Assembly (NCBI GenBank): GCA_015345905.1
Contig: JADDTR010000005.1
Location: 124,001 to 188,000 of the forward strand
Direction of reading: 5' to 3'
Origin: Aotearoamyces nothofagi
Taxonomy: Eukaryota > Ascomycota > Leotiomycetes > Leotiales > Tympanidaceae
Length of the DNA stretch: 64,000 bases
Shown one piece after another: positions 1 to 11,671 of the stretch (the stretch's first letter is position 1; the number at the start of each line of letters is the position of its first letter). A program made the position numbers and the translations under genes. The notes beneath the pieces are model-generated. The model did no database searches, was not told the origin of the DNA, and saw only the letters and a list, made by a program, of their open reading frames with translations.

Positions 1-2400
1 AGGCAAACTTACTCGCCCGGACCGGTGTAGGTAGGGTGTGCATACGCGCTCGCTGGCGGGCTGGGCAGCAAGGACATGGGCGTGAGGTGGGAGGTGTGAG
101 GCATGGGCACGAGGTATCAGAGGGAACGAATGGGATGGGATGGAATGGAATGGGATGGAATCGAGGTCATTCTCTTCTCATCCTTCTCTCGCTGTTGCTG
201 TTGCTGTTGCTGGCATCGTCGTCATCGTTGGCGTCACTGTTATTGTTGTTGTTGTTGCTAAATAGGATAGGATAGGGTAGGGTAGGGTAGGATAGGATAG
301 GACTACTCTGCTCTGCTATCTCCTCTCTACTGCACTGTATATATATATACATTACAATACAGCACAATACAATACAGCACCCGCTCTCTCGCGCCGTGCG
401 AGCTGTGCTGCGCTGTCAACAGCCAACTACCCAGTCCCATCCTACAGCACCGCAAGCACACCTCAAGCCCATTCCTCTCTCCATCCCATCTACGTCCGCT
501 GCACTCTTCAATCCCATCGGTGCCCTCCCCGCCCCGCCTGGCGCCTGAAAGATCCTGCTCTGTATCGCTGGCGAGAAGGGGAGTGAGTGAGAGAGGATGT
601 TGGAGAGGTTCTTTATTCTCTGGATTGCTGAGGGGTGATGGTTCTGGCTTGGGATGGATGGGTTGGTGGAGTGGATAGGTAGATTGACTGGCTTGGATAG
701 AACTGACCTGGATGGATTGATTAACTAGATAGGATTGACAGAATACATCACACCACCCAGCTTATATTAATCGAACAGTACAGTACAGCACAGCACAGTA
801 CAGCACAGCACAGTACAGAACAGAACAGTACAGTACAGAACAAAAACTCTCTCAGCAACTACAGCTCTCAGGCCATCCTCTCGCCCAGCCCTTATACCCA
901 GGGGGGAGGGGGGACAGGACAGGACAGGACAGGACAGGACAGGACAGGGGGGAGTCGGAGCCGGGGAGCAGCCAAGGCCGACGGTCGACGGGCGACGGGC
1001 CGGTCCGGAGATGGCTCTTGGCTCTTGGGCACTTCGCTGTACCGCACTGTGCCCCCCCTGCTGTAAGTGCGTGCGCGTGCTGTGGGTGCTGTGTCGGTCG
1101 GTTGGTTGAGGGAGGGCGAGTTGATGCTGTATGGACTTTTGTATACGTGTATATATGTTGTCGCTTTTGGGCTGGGGGTAGCTGAGGGTGAGATAGATAG
1201 ATGAACAGATAGATAGATAGATAAATAGCTACTCCAAAACTACAGCCAGGATATATATATTATATATATCATAGATCCCCTAACAGTGAGACAGAGGTGC
1301 ACCGATCGATATACAGAGATGGGATAGGATCATCTGGATATTCGGTGCGGAGAGAGAGAGGAGGTGGGAGTGGGAGAGATGGATATATATATACTGTGGA
1401 TAGGGATCTGTGTTTTTTTTTTTTTGGATGTCTGTCTTTCTCTTGTGCTGTATGTGTGTGTTTTTCTGGCTGTGTGTATTTCTGGCTATTATGTATTTCT
1501 AGCTATACGTCTATATGTATTTCTAGATATATATCTGCTCTATAATCTAGCTGTACTATAAACAAACTCTATCTGCTCCTTCTCTATCTGCTCTATAATC
1601 CACCTGCTCTATAATCCACCTGCTCTATAATCCACCTGCTCTATAATCCACCTGCTCTATAATCCATCTTCTCTATAATCCAGCTACACCAAACAACCCT
1701 ATCTGCTCCTCCTCCACCTGCTCTACAGTCCACCTCTATAATCCAGCAACACCAACCCGAACCCCATCATCCTCCCTCCAACCCACCCGCCCGCGCCACC
1801 TCCCATGCAGCCAGCCAGCGCAGGCCAGGCCAGCCCATCCAGCCTCCCGGCTCGCGACTAGCGCCCCTGCGGGCACGGAAAAGCTGTAAGAAGGGTCTCC
1901 CCCTCTGCGATCTTGTGCCATGTGACGTGTCGCTCGCTCGCTCGCTGCATCGACGGCTATCGTCTGCTGCAACCCCCGGCTGCAGATTTTGATTTGATTT
2001 GATTTGAATTTTTCTCGAAAACGCGCACGTCTGGTGATTGCTGCGTTTTTTTTTTTTCGTTGCTGCCGAAGGGGGGGCGGGTGGCTGGTGGATGGATGGG
2101 CCTGCCGAGTGGATGGGTGCAGTAGGGAAATCAAATCGAATCAGAGCTCGTTAGACAGCCTGTATAGGCATGTTAAACAGGCTGTATAAACCTTGCACAT
2201 TCATGGAATATATATTAATCACGTTTGTTTTTATCCAATATACCCCTTCCGTTCCATTCCATTCGTTTCACATGACGACCACCCTGGCAGAGAAAATTAT
2301 AGCCCGTGTGTCAACTAGATAGCCTGGCGATGGTCAGCCAGATAGCCTATCATTCATCCATTGATTCAATCAATCCATCGCGTCTTCTTTCACTTCAACA
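1..2400. repeat. Gene-free low-complexity region with dense simple repeats
   Basis: No reading frame here resembles a protein; open frames translate to repeats and occur on both strands. Visible tracts include GGGAT/GGAAT units near 130-165, CTG/GTT units near 190-260, GGATA/GGGTA units at 263-301, CAGTA/CAGCA units near 776-842, GGACA units at 912-948, GATA units near 1190-1225 and an AT tract near 1250-1270. A 16-bp minisatellite (unit containing CTGCTCTATAATCCAC) occupies about 1588-1683 in roughly six copies. Nothing here reads as a promoter or RNA gene that I can support. Confidence 0.75.
1588..1683. repeat. 16-bp minisatellite, about six copies
   Basis: The unit CTGCTCTATAATCCAC repeats head to tail; the last copies carry base changes (CATCTT in place of CACCTG). 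Similar CTGCTC/CTCTATAATC pieces continue to about 1745, suggesting older, decayed copies. Confidence 0.85.
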
Positions 2401-3558
2401 GGGGCATCACGACGAGTGCAGGTTGCTGAGTGGGCTGGGGTTGGGTTTTGTGCGATAGATATATGTGATGAAGGGCGGTTTCTTTTTTATTGTAGCGTGT
2501 GTATGTGTGGCATGTATTCCTGCTGGAGCTGGCGATGTAGTGGTGTAGTCGCTGCAGTATAGTCGCTGCAGTATAGTCGCTGTAGTGTCGTCGCTGCCGC
2601 TACAATCCACATAGCGTATATCTGCAGCAGCAGCAGCAGCAGCAGGCGCCTCAGCAGGCAAGCCCCATCTCCCCCACCCTGGCCTGCCCTACAGACAACC
2701 CACCGCTACACGACAGCCACCCGCACACGCACATGTCGTATATCCTTCACCAGCCGGCCGGGGGGCCCACCCGCTCCCCCCGGGCGATATACCACCTACT
2801 GTATTGTACAGTGCGCATCGCCTCCTGAACCCGTTCTCCCCCTCTCCCCCGGCTGCCAGTTTGCGAGGCTCGTGTTTTTTTTTTGGGGGGGGGGGGGGGG
2901 GGAGAGCGAGGATATGGGCGGATATTCACATGGGTGTGGCGATTGTGGTGTGCGTGTGTGGAGCGGAGATTGCTGGGCGGGTGGGGGGGTAGGGGCGAGA
3001 AGAGAGAGATGAGATGAGGGCAGAGAGAGGAGGGAGAAGGGGATGTTTGCAGGACTTGTACTTCCTCCTTCTTTCTTTCCCTCCCTTTCCCTTCCCCCCC
3101 ACCTCATCCCCATCTTCCCATCTTCCCATCTTCCACCAAAAACAATCCCGCATCTATCTCTATTCCACAACCAGATATCCGACATCAGAATTATTACATT
3201 ACATACCTCACAAAAACACCATGCTCAGATCCATAGAACAGAGATCAAAGTGATTTGAAAAAAGAGAAAAAAAATCTTAGACTATAGCTAGAGATCTATA
3301 ATTCCTATTTCCTTCAAAAGTCGTGGGGGGGGGTTGTTGCTGTTTTTTGTATATATATATATATATATAAAAGTAGGGGAGAGAGAGAGGGGGAGAGGGA
3401 GACAGTTAGATGTCATCGCTGATATAAATAAACAAACAAAGCAAACAAAGGACATAAAAAGAAATCACTAGAAAGCATCAACCTGTCGACAACTCCGTAA
3501 ATGCGAAAAAAAAGATCTAATCGGATTGATTGGCTCTGTGGCTCTCATAAGTAGCCCT

Positions 3559-3592
<34 letters not shown>

Positions 3593-4700
3593 CTTCTCTC
3601 CCCCTCTATATCTCTCTCCCCCCTCTCTCCCTCACCAACACCAACAGCAGAAAAAACATCCACAGCCCCGCAATCAAGACCGCTAAACAGCCATTTATCA
3701 TCACCTACTGCAACTACAGCTCTTCTATCCGTCCCATCCCCATCCCCATCCTCATCCCTGCAACCAGCCATGCCACGCCTCAGAGACCAGGCCCCCCAAA
3801 AAAAAAGATCAGGGTAAGGGGAGAGAGGGAGAGAGGGAGATGGATGTATGCGCATGCTGTATAGTGTAGTGTATATATATGTATGTATGTATTTTTTTTC
3901 AGCCCGCACAATACCGAGCTGTGGGATTTGCTTATACGCGGGGGGGTTGGGGAAGGAGAAGCAGAAGCTGAATTGGAGAAGGAGATGGAGATGGAGAAGT
4001 GCCGGTAATGGTCAATGATAATGGTTAGTGGTGCAGGTGTGCTGTGCTATTCTGTGTTATTCTGTGCTGCCCGGGAGGGGGGAAGGATAGAGAGGGCGGT
4101 GGATGCGTAAGATAGGATGGGTGTTTATGTATTGTACTGTACAAGTACTTCCCGAGTCTGTCTGTCTGTCTGGCGAGGTTGGAGATGGGGATGAGGATAG
4201 AGATGTATATAGAGATGTATATATATAATCTCATAGCAGGGAGGATACAGTTCTCCTCTCGGTGGTTGGTGGGGAGTCGAGGGTGCTGGTATCGGTGTTG
4301 ACTCAGTTGCAGCCTGTCTCGACGCGGGTCATGGATCGAGTTTTTGTATCAGTCTTGATTCGAGTCTTGGTATCGGTCTTGGTATCAGTCTCGAGTTCCA
4401 TCTTGGTATCAGTCTTGGCTTCAGCATATCTCGATCATCTCTACATCTAATATCTGAACAATATATATCCTTATATTAATCACGTCCATCTCTCTCTCTA
4501 TCCATCCATCCATCCATCGATCCATCGAGACTACCACTACCACCACCACTCCCCCTCTCTCGCTATAAAGCAGGCAGCAGACAGAGGTACAGGCTCGCTT
4601 GGCTTCGCTTGGCTTCGCTTGGCTTGGCTTGGCCTTCTCTTGCAGAAGAGTCACGGCATCGTTTCGCCCTGGCAATGGCTGTTTCTGTTTCTCGGCAATG
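2401..4700. repeat. Gene-free low-complexity region: homopolymer, TA and CAG tracts
   Basis: The stretch holds a CAG run at about 2623-2645, a T run followed by an 18-base G run at 2885-2902, TA tracts near 3350-3370 and at 3562-3590, long purine/pyrimidine-skewed blocks (C/T-rich 3060-3130 and 3590-3640, G/A-rich 3375-3405 and 3815-3840) and a degenerate repeat of TCTTGGTATCAGTC-like units at about 4285-4430. Open frames overlap on both strands and have repeat composition, so I assign no gene. Confidence 0.7.
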
Positions 4701-4724
4701 GCTGTTTCTCGTGCTGTTTCTCGT

Positions 4725-4780
4725 GCTGCTGCTGCTGCTGCTGCTGCTGTATATCAATATCAATATCAATATCGATATCT
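4725..4780. repeat. CTG trinucleotide run followed by an ATCAAT run
   Basis: About eight CTG units are followed directly by ATATCA units. The long open frame through it (4609-5244) only translates these repeats (poly-Leu, then Ile-Asn) and continues into more repeats, so it is not taken as a gene. Confidence 0.85.
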
Positions 4781-4789
4781 GTTGTCTGC

Positions 4790-5010
4790 ACGTTGTCCTG
4801 TATATAATATATATTACCTGTGCGTTCATTATCATCCAACACCTGCACGTTGTCCTGTATATATATAATATATATTACCTGCACGTTATTATCCACTCTC
4901 TGCCTCCTATCTGCACGTTATTCTATACGATATATTCCCTGTACGTTATTATCTACTCTCTGCCTCCTATCTGCACGTTATATTCTATACGTGATATATT
5001 ACCTGCACCT
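4790..5010. repeat. Tandem repeat array with GCACGTTAT units
   Basis: Units containing CTGCACGTTATT, TATATAATATATATTACC and CTCTGCCTCCTATCTG recur. The clearest pair, about 60 bp each, lies at roughly 4880-4990 and differs at few positions. This is a decayed minisatellite with a unit length that changes along the array. Confidence 0.75.
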
Positions 5011-5152
5011 TTATCTGCACGACACCATTCACACACCACCGTCCACGCATCCCGGCCTGAGGCACCCCGAGACCAAATCAATATCCAATTTCCCGCACAT
5101 CAAGCCCGCAAGCAGGCAGGCAGGCAGGACATGCAGCCCGACCGGCCGATTC

Positions 5153-5215
5153 GTGCCTCGCCGTGCCTCGCCGTGCCTCGCCGTGCCTCGCCTTGCCGTG
5201 CCTCGCCTTGCCCTG
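5153..5215. repeat. 10-bp repeat CGTGCCTCGC
   Basis: Five to six head-to-tail copies of a ten-base unit, the last ones altered to CTTGCC forms. It is followed at 5336-5380 by AGCCCG units and at about 5438-5460 by a seven-base CGGCTTC repeat. Confidence 0.8.
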
Positions 5216-8200
5216 CCACGCGGTCACGCTCACATGACGTCTAGGCCAGCGTCGACCTGGGGTGCCTGGATCCGCCGTCTCTGCCACCCCCCCGCCGTCC
5301 CAAGCCACCACGCAGCAACTCGGCCTTCAGCATGAGCCCGAGCCCGAGCCCGAGCGTGAGCCTGAGCCGACGCTGGCCTCGCCTTACATAATCATCCCAA
5401 CCATCCCGTCTCCCGACATGTCGTCTGTTCCACGGCTTCCGGCTTCCGGCTTCCGGCTTCTCAGTCCCGGACGTCTGGGTCCGGCTGAGGGAGGTGGACA
5501 TGCCGAGGCAGGGGGGGGCTCGGCGAGAGCTGCTGCATTTACGTCGGGGGGGGAGGAGGCTGGGTGAGACGGCTGCAGAGCGAGTTGGGCAGACAGGAGA
5601 GGTGCAGCAGGCGGAGTGGCGAGGGGGGGGAAGGAGGCGTGGGGTGGGTGGTGATGGCTGTATTGATGTGGTGGTGTGGTGGTGTGGTGGTGTGGTGGTG
5701 TATCGATGTGGTGATGTGGTGATGTGGTGATGTGGTGATGTATTGGTGTCGTGGTATATTGATGCACTGATGTATTGACATGGTGGTATATGCATTGCCC
5801 GTCCGGGACCGAGGGGGCAGTCACGAGGGGGTTGAGGTCACGAGGAGACGAGGAGACGAGAGGCATTGCCACGGGGAGAGAGAGATGGGGGTGGGAACTG
5901 CCATGATGGACTGGGTGGGTGCCTGTGGTGGATGCCTGGACCGGCCTGGGTGACGTGTGGTTGTCGACTACGGCGGGCCGGGAGGAGCAGAGGCAGAGGC
6001 AGAAGCAGAGGCAGAGCAGGCCCGGCCCGGGTGGCGCAGCGGAGCGCCGGTAGCGCCGGTAGTGGGGAGTAGCGCTGCGCTGGTGCCTGGAGAGGGGGGG
6101 GGAGAGAAGGAGAGAAAGAGGTGCCTGGGGCATTGGGAGACAGAGAGAGGGAGAGGGGGGGGAGAGATGCGGCGTGGCTGGCCTGGCTGTGTGTCTCTGG
6201 CTGTCCATCTGCCCATCTGCCCGTCTGTCTGCCTGCCTGTCTGCCTGTCTCTGCCTGCCCGCCTGTCATCCACGAGGTTGTCCTGTCCCCGGTCTGCCCT
6301 GTTCCTCCAGCCCCCAGCCACGGCGTCGTTCTGTCCTCTGTCCTCTCTCCTCTCTCCTCTGTCCTCCCATCTAACCTCCACCCCCAACCCACCAAGCTAC
6401 CTGATCTGCCCGTCCGGCCAGCCTGCCATCCAGCCTGCCATATCCCACCTTGCCCTGTCTTTGCTGCAGAGAAGCCGGCAGGAAGTATAAGCAGCCGCAC
6501 AACACAAGCAGCAGCACAACACAAGAAGCAGCACAACACACCCATCTACACATCTACACTGGCCTTCGCCGTGTCCATTCCCACCCGCCGTGCACGTGCC
6601 AAGCCAGAGACCGCCCGCCCTGCCCCTCCTTAGCCGGCCTCGATAAATCACGCACGCCAGACCCCAACCCGGCATGCCAGAAAGGGGCAAGAGGGGGGGG
6701 GCTAGGCTGTGCGGGGAAGCTTGTGCGACGTGGGTGGGCCGGGGGCTGAGACGCAGCGTCTGCTCTTGCCACGGGACTTGCCTCGGCACACGGGCTAGAG
6801 GGGGAGCACGTGTCTATGGCGGACGCGACCTTGGCCGGATCTGGAGGTTCAGTCATCGGTGAACCTGTGGGGTTGGCGTTGGCGTTGGTATCAGGCTCTG
6901 GATCAGCATCAGCATCAGCATTAGCACCAGCATCAGCATCCAGCTGAAATGAAAGGGGAGAGAAGGGAAGCCCAAGGGAACGTCACGAGGTGTCACGGGA
7001 GAAGGGGGCCTGAGGGGACGGAGGAGAGGAGAGCAGGACGAGCCGAGCCGAGGCTGGCTTCCTTTCTGGCTTTCCTCTCTCCTCTCTTCCTCTCTCAGCC
7101 CAACAGGCCCGGCGATGGTGGCGCGGGGACGGCGCCTTGCTTCTTCTTCACATGGTGCTCCTGCCGATGCTCCTGCTGCTTCTCCTGCCCTCTTCTTCCT
7201 CTCTTCCCCTTCTTGTCTTTCTTCTTCTGCTCATCGACATGTCCAGCCAGACGTGACCGTGGCTGTGACCGTGGCCGTGGCCGTGATCTCCTTGAGCACA
7301 TGCCTCCCCTCTGCCCTCTCACCTCACCACTCCTCCTCTAGACCGCCTCATCACTCACCCCTATCTCCTACCACTATCCATCCTATCTACCACCACCCTC
7401 TACCATCCCCATCTGTCCTATCCACCCACCATCAATACTACCTACGCACAAGTACCACCCACACCTACAACTCCAACAACACCACCACAGCTACCCATCC
7501 CGCCCCTGTCGTGCTCCCCCGTAGCTCAATGTCACTGCAGCCTTGGTGTGGCTTCAAGATATGTCACTTCACCTTACATCACTTTACCTCACTTTACCTC
7601 ATTTCACATCTCACAAAACGAGCAGCAAACAGACCCGCCATTCCGGGTCGCTATCTACAATCTGTATCGTCATCTGATATCTGCTGTTTGCCTTCTCCCC
7701 TCTCCCCCTCCACCTCCGTCTCTCTGTACCTCCATCGCTACAGCTCGTCACCCACCCCTCTCTCCCTCTCCCTCTCCCTCTCCCCCTCCCGTCCCCTCCC
7801 AAACACCGCACTCACAGCCCCGAAGCAGTGCATCCACCCCTCAGCCAGGTAAACCCCCCCGTCTCTCCGTCTCCCTCTTTCTCTTCGACCCAATCCGGCG
7901 AGAGGTTTTGCATGCGTTATCTCTCCTTCCTCTGTCTTTTCTTTGCTTGCCTGCTCTGACCGATTGATTGGTCTGGTTTGCCACTCGGGCATTCCTGCCT
8001 CGAAATGCTCACGTCGAGGCTGAGTCGTATACTCTGGTGCAATGTGTCTCTCTCGCTGTATTCCCCTGGCTACCTATCTCTGGATTGCCTCGGCTCTGGA
8101 TAATTCCCTCCCCTCCATCTCCCTCCCATGCTCGCCACCCGGGCACCACTCCCTGCCTTCCATGATCCCCCATCTCCTCCCTCCAACCCCTACCTCGCTC

Positions 8201-8940
8201 CCCATCACACCCATCGCGTGCCTTTAGTACTTCTCGTGAGGCGTCTCTTTTCCCTAGTGTCTGTCTGCCCATCTATCCGTCAGGCACGCAAGCAAACACG
8301 CAAGCAATACTGCCCATTCTCTACTGCGGTGTATTCTGCATCAACACATCCTGCCGTGTATTCTGTATCAGCACATCCTGCTGTGCGCTCCTCCCTACCC
8401 AGCCAGACCCTCTTATCTCCCGCACTCGACGCGAGCACCACCAGCCAGCCAGCTGCGTATTTCAGGGTCCAATCCTGGCATCACCCCAAGATGCGGGATT
8501 TGGAATCTTTCAGGACACCGAGCTGCAGGATTGATGCTGCTCCTCCTCGCCGGGCCGGCTTCGATTGATCGTTGGCTGTGTCTCTGCCTGCAAGCAGGCA
8601 CGCAGGGTCGCGGCGGCAGATGAGATCTTGTGTTTGTGTCCGTGTTTGTGTCTGTGCTTGTGCTTGTGCTTGTACATACTTGCGCTCGTGTCCACGTCGC
8701 TCCCTTTCCCCTGCACTCTCTCTGTCTCTTTCCCTGCTTTCTCGTCCCCCCTCCCCTCCCCCTCCCCCCACTAGCTCCCCACTCCCCATCTCCATGATCT
8801 CTCGCAGTGCCCCAGTCACCCCCCCTCTCGGATTGCGGCTTCGATCCGGCTTGTGCCACCTGCTCCAAAGCTCGCGATGATCCCGTGTCACCTACCCCCC
8901 CGGGCCCCGGAGACGGAGCCCGCTTCCGGGGCCGGCGAGG
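5216..8940. repeat. Gene-free low-complexity region with GTG, CTGTCTGC and C/T-rich tracts
   Basis: There is no family-like protein on either strand. The most repetitive part is a GTGGTGTG/GTGATGTG array at about 5660-5760, translated on the minus strand as Thr/His repeats in frames of 184 and 274 codons. CTGTCTGCCTGC units fill about 6190-6260, CAGCAT units lie near 6900-6940, and TGTGCTTG units near 8640-8675. The overlapping long frames in all phases are best explained by biased composition. Confidence 0.7.
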
Positions 8941-8961
8941 GGAGCGCGGGTCAGCTGATTC

Positions 8962-8998
8962 GATCTGATCTGATCTGATCTGATTTGATCTGGTCTAA
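8962..8998. repeat. GATCT pentanucleotide repeat
   Basis: The unit GATCT repeats about six times, with GATTT and GGTCT variants, just before the 17-bp minisatellite. Confidence 0.85.
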
Positions 8999-9014
8999 TC
9001 TGATTGGTGGCGAT

Positions 9015-9115
9015 GACGTCGATGAGGCTATGACGTCGATGAGGTTATGAAGTCGATGAGGCTATGAAGTCGATGAGGCTATGAAGTCGATGAGGCTATG
9101 ACGTCGATGAGGTTG
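9015..9115. repeat. 17-bp minisatellite, six copies
   Basis: Copies of GTCGATGAGGCTATGAA begin at 9018, 9035, 9052, 9069, 9086 and 9103, an exact 17-base period. Variation is limited to GGCT/GGTT and GACGTC/GAAGTC, and the variants alternate along the array. A 17-base period shifts frame each copy, arguing against a coding role. Confidence 0.9.
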
Positions 9116-9767
9116 AGAGCGGTGGTGATGATGCCTGGGTGATGGATGGAGAAACGCGATTCTGGGCTGGAGACGGAGACGGAGGTGGAGATGGAGATGT
9201 AATTCTGATAGCCTGCCGCTATTGCAATTGTCGACAGAACCAGCTCCGGCTGCGAAATGCTGCTCACTTCAGATCCCAACTCGGGAGGAAGGACGACCCC
9301 AAGACTTTCCTGCTTGTATACCTGAGATCCCCAATCCCAATCCCCAATCCCAGTCCCAATCCCAGCTCTCGAAGAAGATATCTCCATATCCTTACCACCC
9401 TCATCATCCTCCTCCTCATCCCAGCTATCCCGCCACAGTAACGACCCATTCCATTTCCCAGCCGGGGGGGGGGGATATATATATATAACCTCCCCCCCCC
9501 TCCCCTACTCATCATCCCAATCCCAATCCCAATCTTCGAAGAAAAGAAAAAAAAGAGAAAACATCCAGAGCTCACTTAAGAAGAAAAAAAAAGTATTCGT
9601 CTGCGCCGAAGGCCTTTGGGAGTATATTTCCTTTCCTTTCGCCCCAGCGCTCGCAAATCGCAAAAAAAAAGTATGTTCTATGTTTCATATCATATCATAT
9701 CCCATCCCATCCCATCCCGCGGCGCAAGGTCCGCACCCCCCTTTCCATCTCTCTCCCGGCCCTAGCT
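9116..9767. other. Non-coding spacer with poly-G and CCCAAT runs
   Basis: There are CCCAATC repeats near 9330-9362 and 9505-9535, a G run near 9465-9475 followed by a TA run, A-rich stretches near 9540-9590, and ATCATATCCCATCCC units near 9688-9720. No gene is recognised. Confidence 0.65.
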
Positions 9768-9997
9768 GCGCTCGCTCGCTCGCAAAGTATAATAGGATCT
9801 CTCGAGATTTTCGCTGCAGAGCGGTGGTAGTATATGGGGGAGACCCCCTTTTTCCTCGCTGCGCTGCGCTCGCTCGCAAAGTATTCTAGGATCTCTCGAG
9901 ATTCTCTCTGTAGAGCGGTGGTAGTATATGGGGGAGACCCCCTTTTTCCTCGCTGCGCTGCGCTCGCTCGCAAAGTATTCTAGGATCTCTCGAGATT
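9768..9997. repeat. 94-bp tandem repeat running into the assembly gap
   Basis: The unit contains CGCTCGCTCGCAAAGTAT, GGATCTCTCGAGATT, GAGCGGTGGTAGTATATGGG and a GGGGGAGACCCCC palindrome. The GCGGTGG word recurs at 9821 and 9915 and the CGCTCGCTCG word at 9868 and 9961, giving a period of 93-94 bp. The array continues right up to the run of N, and the same GCGGTGG-containing unit resumes after it, so the gap probably hides further copies. Confidence 0.85.
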
Positions 9998-10098
9998 NNN
10001 NNNNNNNNNNNNNNNNNNNNNNNNNNNNNNNNNNNNNNNNNNNNNNNNNNNNNNNNNNNNNNNNNNNNNNNNNNNNNNNNNNNNNNNNNNNNNNNNNN
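9998..10098. other. Assembly gap (101 N)
   Basis: The sequence is undetermined. The flanks belong to the same repeat family, so the gap is most simply an unresolved tandem array of unknown true length. Confidence 0.98.
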
Positions 10099-10453
10099 TC
10101 TCTGTAGAGCGGTGGTAGTATATGGGGGATCCCTCCCCCAGACCCCCTTTTTCCTCGCTGCGCTCGCTGCGCTGCGCTGCTTGGTATATTTCATATCATA
10201 TCCCATCCCATCTCATCCCGCGGCGCAAGATCCGCACCCCCTTTCCATCTCTCTCCCATCTCTCTCCCAGCCCTCNTCTCTGTAGAGCGGTGGTAGTATA
10301 TGGGGGATCCCTCCCCCAGACCCCCTTTTTCCTCGCTGCGCTCGCTGCGCTGCGCTGCTTGGTATATTTCATATCATATCCCATCCCATCTCATCCCGCG
10401 GCGCAAGATCCGCACCCCCTTTCCATCTCTCTCCCATCTCTCTCCCAGCCCTC
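10099..10453. repeat. Two identical 177-bp copies joined by a single N
   Basis: Bases 10099-10275 and 10277-10453 read identically from TCTCTGTAGAGCGG to CCCAGCCCTC, with one N at 10276 between them. The copies share the GAGCGGTGGTAGTATATGGG core of the 94-bp array and a CATATCATATCCCATCCCAT segment also found near 9688-9710. Perfect identity across a single unresolved base suggests an assembly or gap-filling duplication, although a genuine recent tandem copy cannot be excluded. Confidence 0.85.
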
Positions 10454-10733
10454 CAGCTCCCAAGCCGATCCCCGCCTTCCAGCGCGCCGGCGTACACCTA
10501 CCTACCTACCTACCCACCTATATCTGCATCTCTTCGCAAGGTGAAAAGGGGGGGGGCTGATTCCCACAGCCTCTGGAATCGGCTCCGCCCCGCCACAAGC
10601 AGCGATTTGCTATCTTCGCTTCCCGTCACTCGAGACCGGGCTCGGCTTCCGAGGCCGTATCGCGGGATCCGCTCGGGACATCTGTCGGCTCTTTTGGTCG
10701 AGAGAGACGAGAGGGGGGGGGCGGGCAGAGAGT

Positions 10734-10855
10734 GCGCCGGATCTGTCGTCTCGTCGGGATGATGTGAGGGCGGCACGGCGGGGGGCGCTCTCTGGCGCCG
10801 GATCTGTCGTCTCGTCGGGATGATGTGAGGGCGGCACGGAGGGGGGCGCTCTCTG
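10734..10855. repeat. Tandem duplication of a 61-bp GC-rich unit
   Basis: The unit starts GCGCCGGATCTGTCGTCTCG and ends GGGGGGCGCTCTCTG; the two copies (from 10734 and 10795) differ at about one base (CGGCGG versus CGGAGG). A third copy starts with GCGCC at 10856 and diverges at once. No coding function is seen. Confidence 0.88.
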
Positions 10856-11670
10856 GCGCCTTATCCGGTCGAGAAGGAAGGAATTGAGAAGGGTACGGCT
10901 CTGTTGCCGCGGCGCGTCTCTTCGACTTGCGAGTCGTCCTCAGACAAACCTCGCGGTCATCGAGATGACAAATGTTCCGTCCCCCCTTCTCCACGATGAT
11001 CTATATCCGACATCCAGACCAGGTCTGCAGGGGGCGCGGCCGTATCGTCGCGGGCCAAGCCCGCTGGCGGTGGAGTGTCGCGAGCACGCGGGGGACTCTG
11101 GATGCTGAGGAGATCTGGTCGTGGGTGCTGTCTTGTGGCGCTACTCTGAGGCTCTGTGAGGCCCTGGCTGTGGCGCATATCGCGCTGGTGTGTAAGGCGG
11201 GGGTAGAGCCCGATGGCTTCAAGCAGATCAGGGGGGAGGGGGGTTGCAGACTTCGGGGTTGGAAGAGGGGGAGGGGGGGGAGGGTAGAATTTTATGAGAG
11301 AAGGGTTGGAGAGTAGGATATCCTAGTCTGGTGACTAGTGGTGCAACCCCGGACAGCAGAAAGACGAAAGAAGTGAATAGAGAGTATATAGAGGAGTTTG
11401 TTTTATGTTATAGAATACCTTGGATGCCGATGTATCAGACACGCCTTGTTATTATAGATAGCCTTTATAGATGAGATAGTGATTTATTCTCTTACCGCGT
11501 GATATGACTTATGACTCCTTCAACTCATTCTCCAGTCTGATATCCGAGACGGAGAGGATCGAACTTACACCCGGAGATCTGCCTTGCAATATTGTGTTGG
11601 AGAGGAGGGCCGTTCTCGTGATGGGAATGGTCACTTCTTTTCTCTTGTCAGTACAGGGTCACTTTTTCTA
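10856..11670. other. Spacer without recognised gene
   Basis: Composition changes here from GC-rich, repeat-rich DNA to ordinary sequence at about 11.3 kb. No protein family or RNA gene is recognised. A GTTCGATCC-like word on the minus strand near 11560 was tested for a tRNA fold and failed. Confidence 0.55.
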
Positions 11671-11671
11671 G

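Noticed and set aside
263-301. GGATA/GGGTA run as a telomere
   Set aside because: The unit is five bases and not TTAGGG; it is short and internal to other simple repeats.
4609-5244. Long plus-strand frame of 211 codons
   Set aside because: It only translates CTG, ATCAAT and GCACGTTAT repeats and overlaps equally long frames in other phases.
5384-6208. Long minus-strand frame of 274 codons
   Set aside because: Its composition is Thr/His/Pro repeats from the GTG array; there is no domain and other phases are open too.
5838-6545. Minus-strand frame of 235 codons
   Set aside because: Composition is simple-sequence driven; the opposite strand is open over the same bases.
7115-7852. Plus-strand frame of 245 codons
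   Set aside because: It is Ser/Pro/His-rich from C/T-rich DNA with no motif or splice support.
11540-11600. tRNA-like B-box word on the minus strand
   Set aside because: The T-arm stem does not pair and no acceptor or anticodon arm could be drawn.
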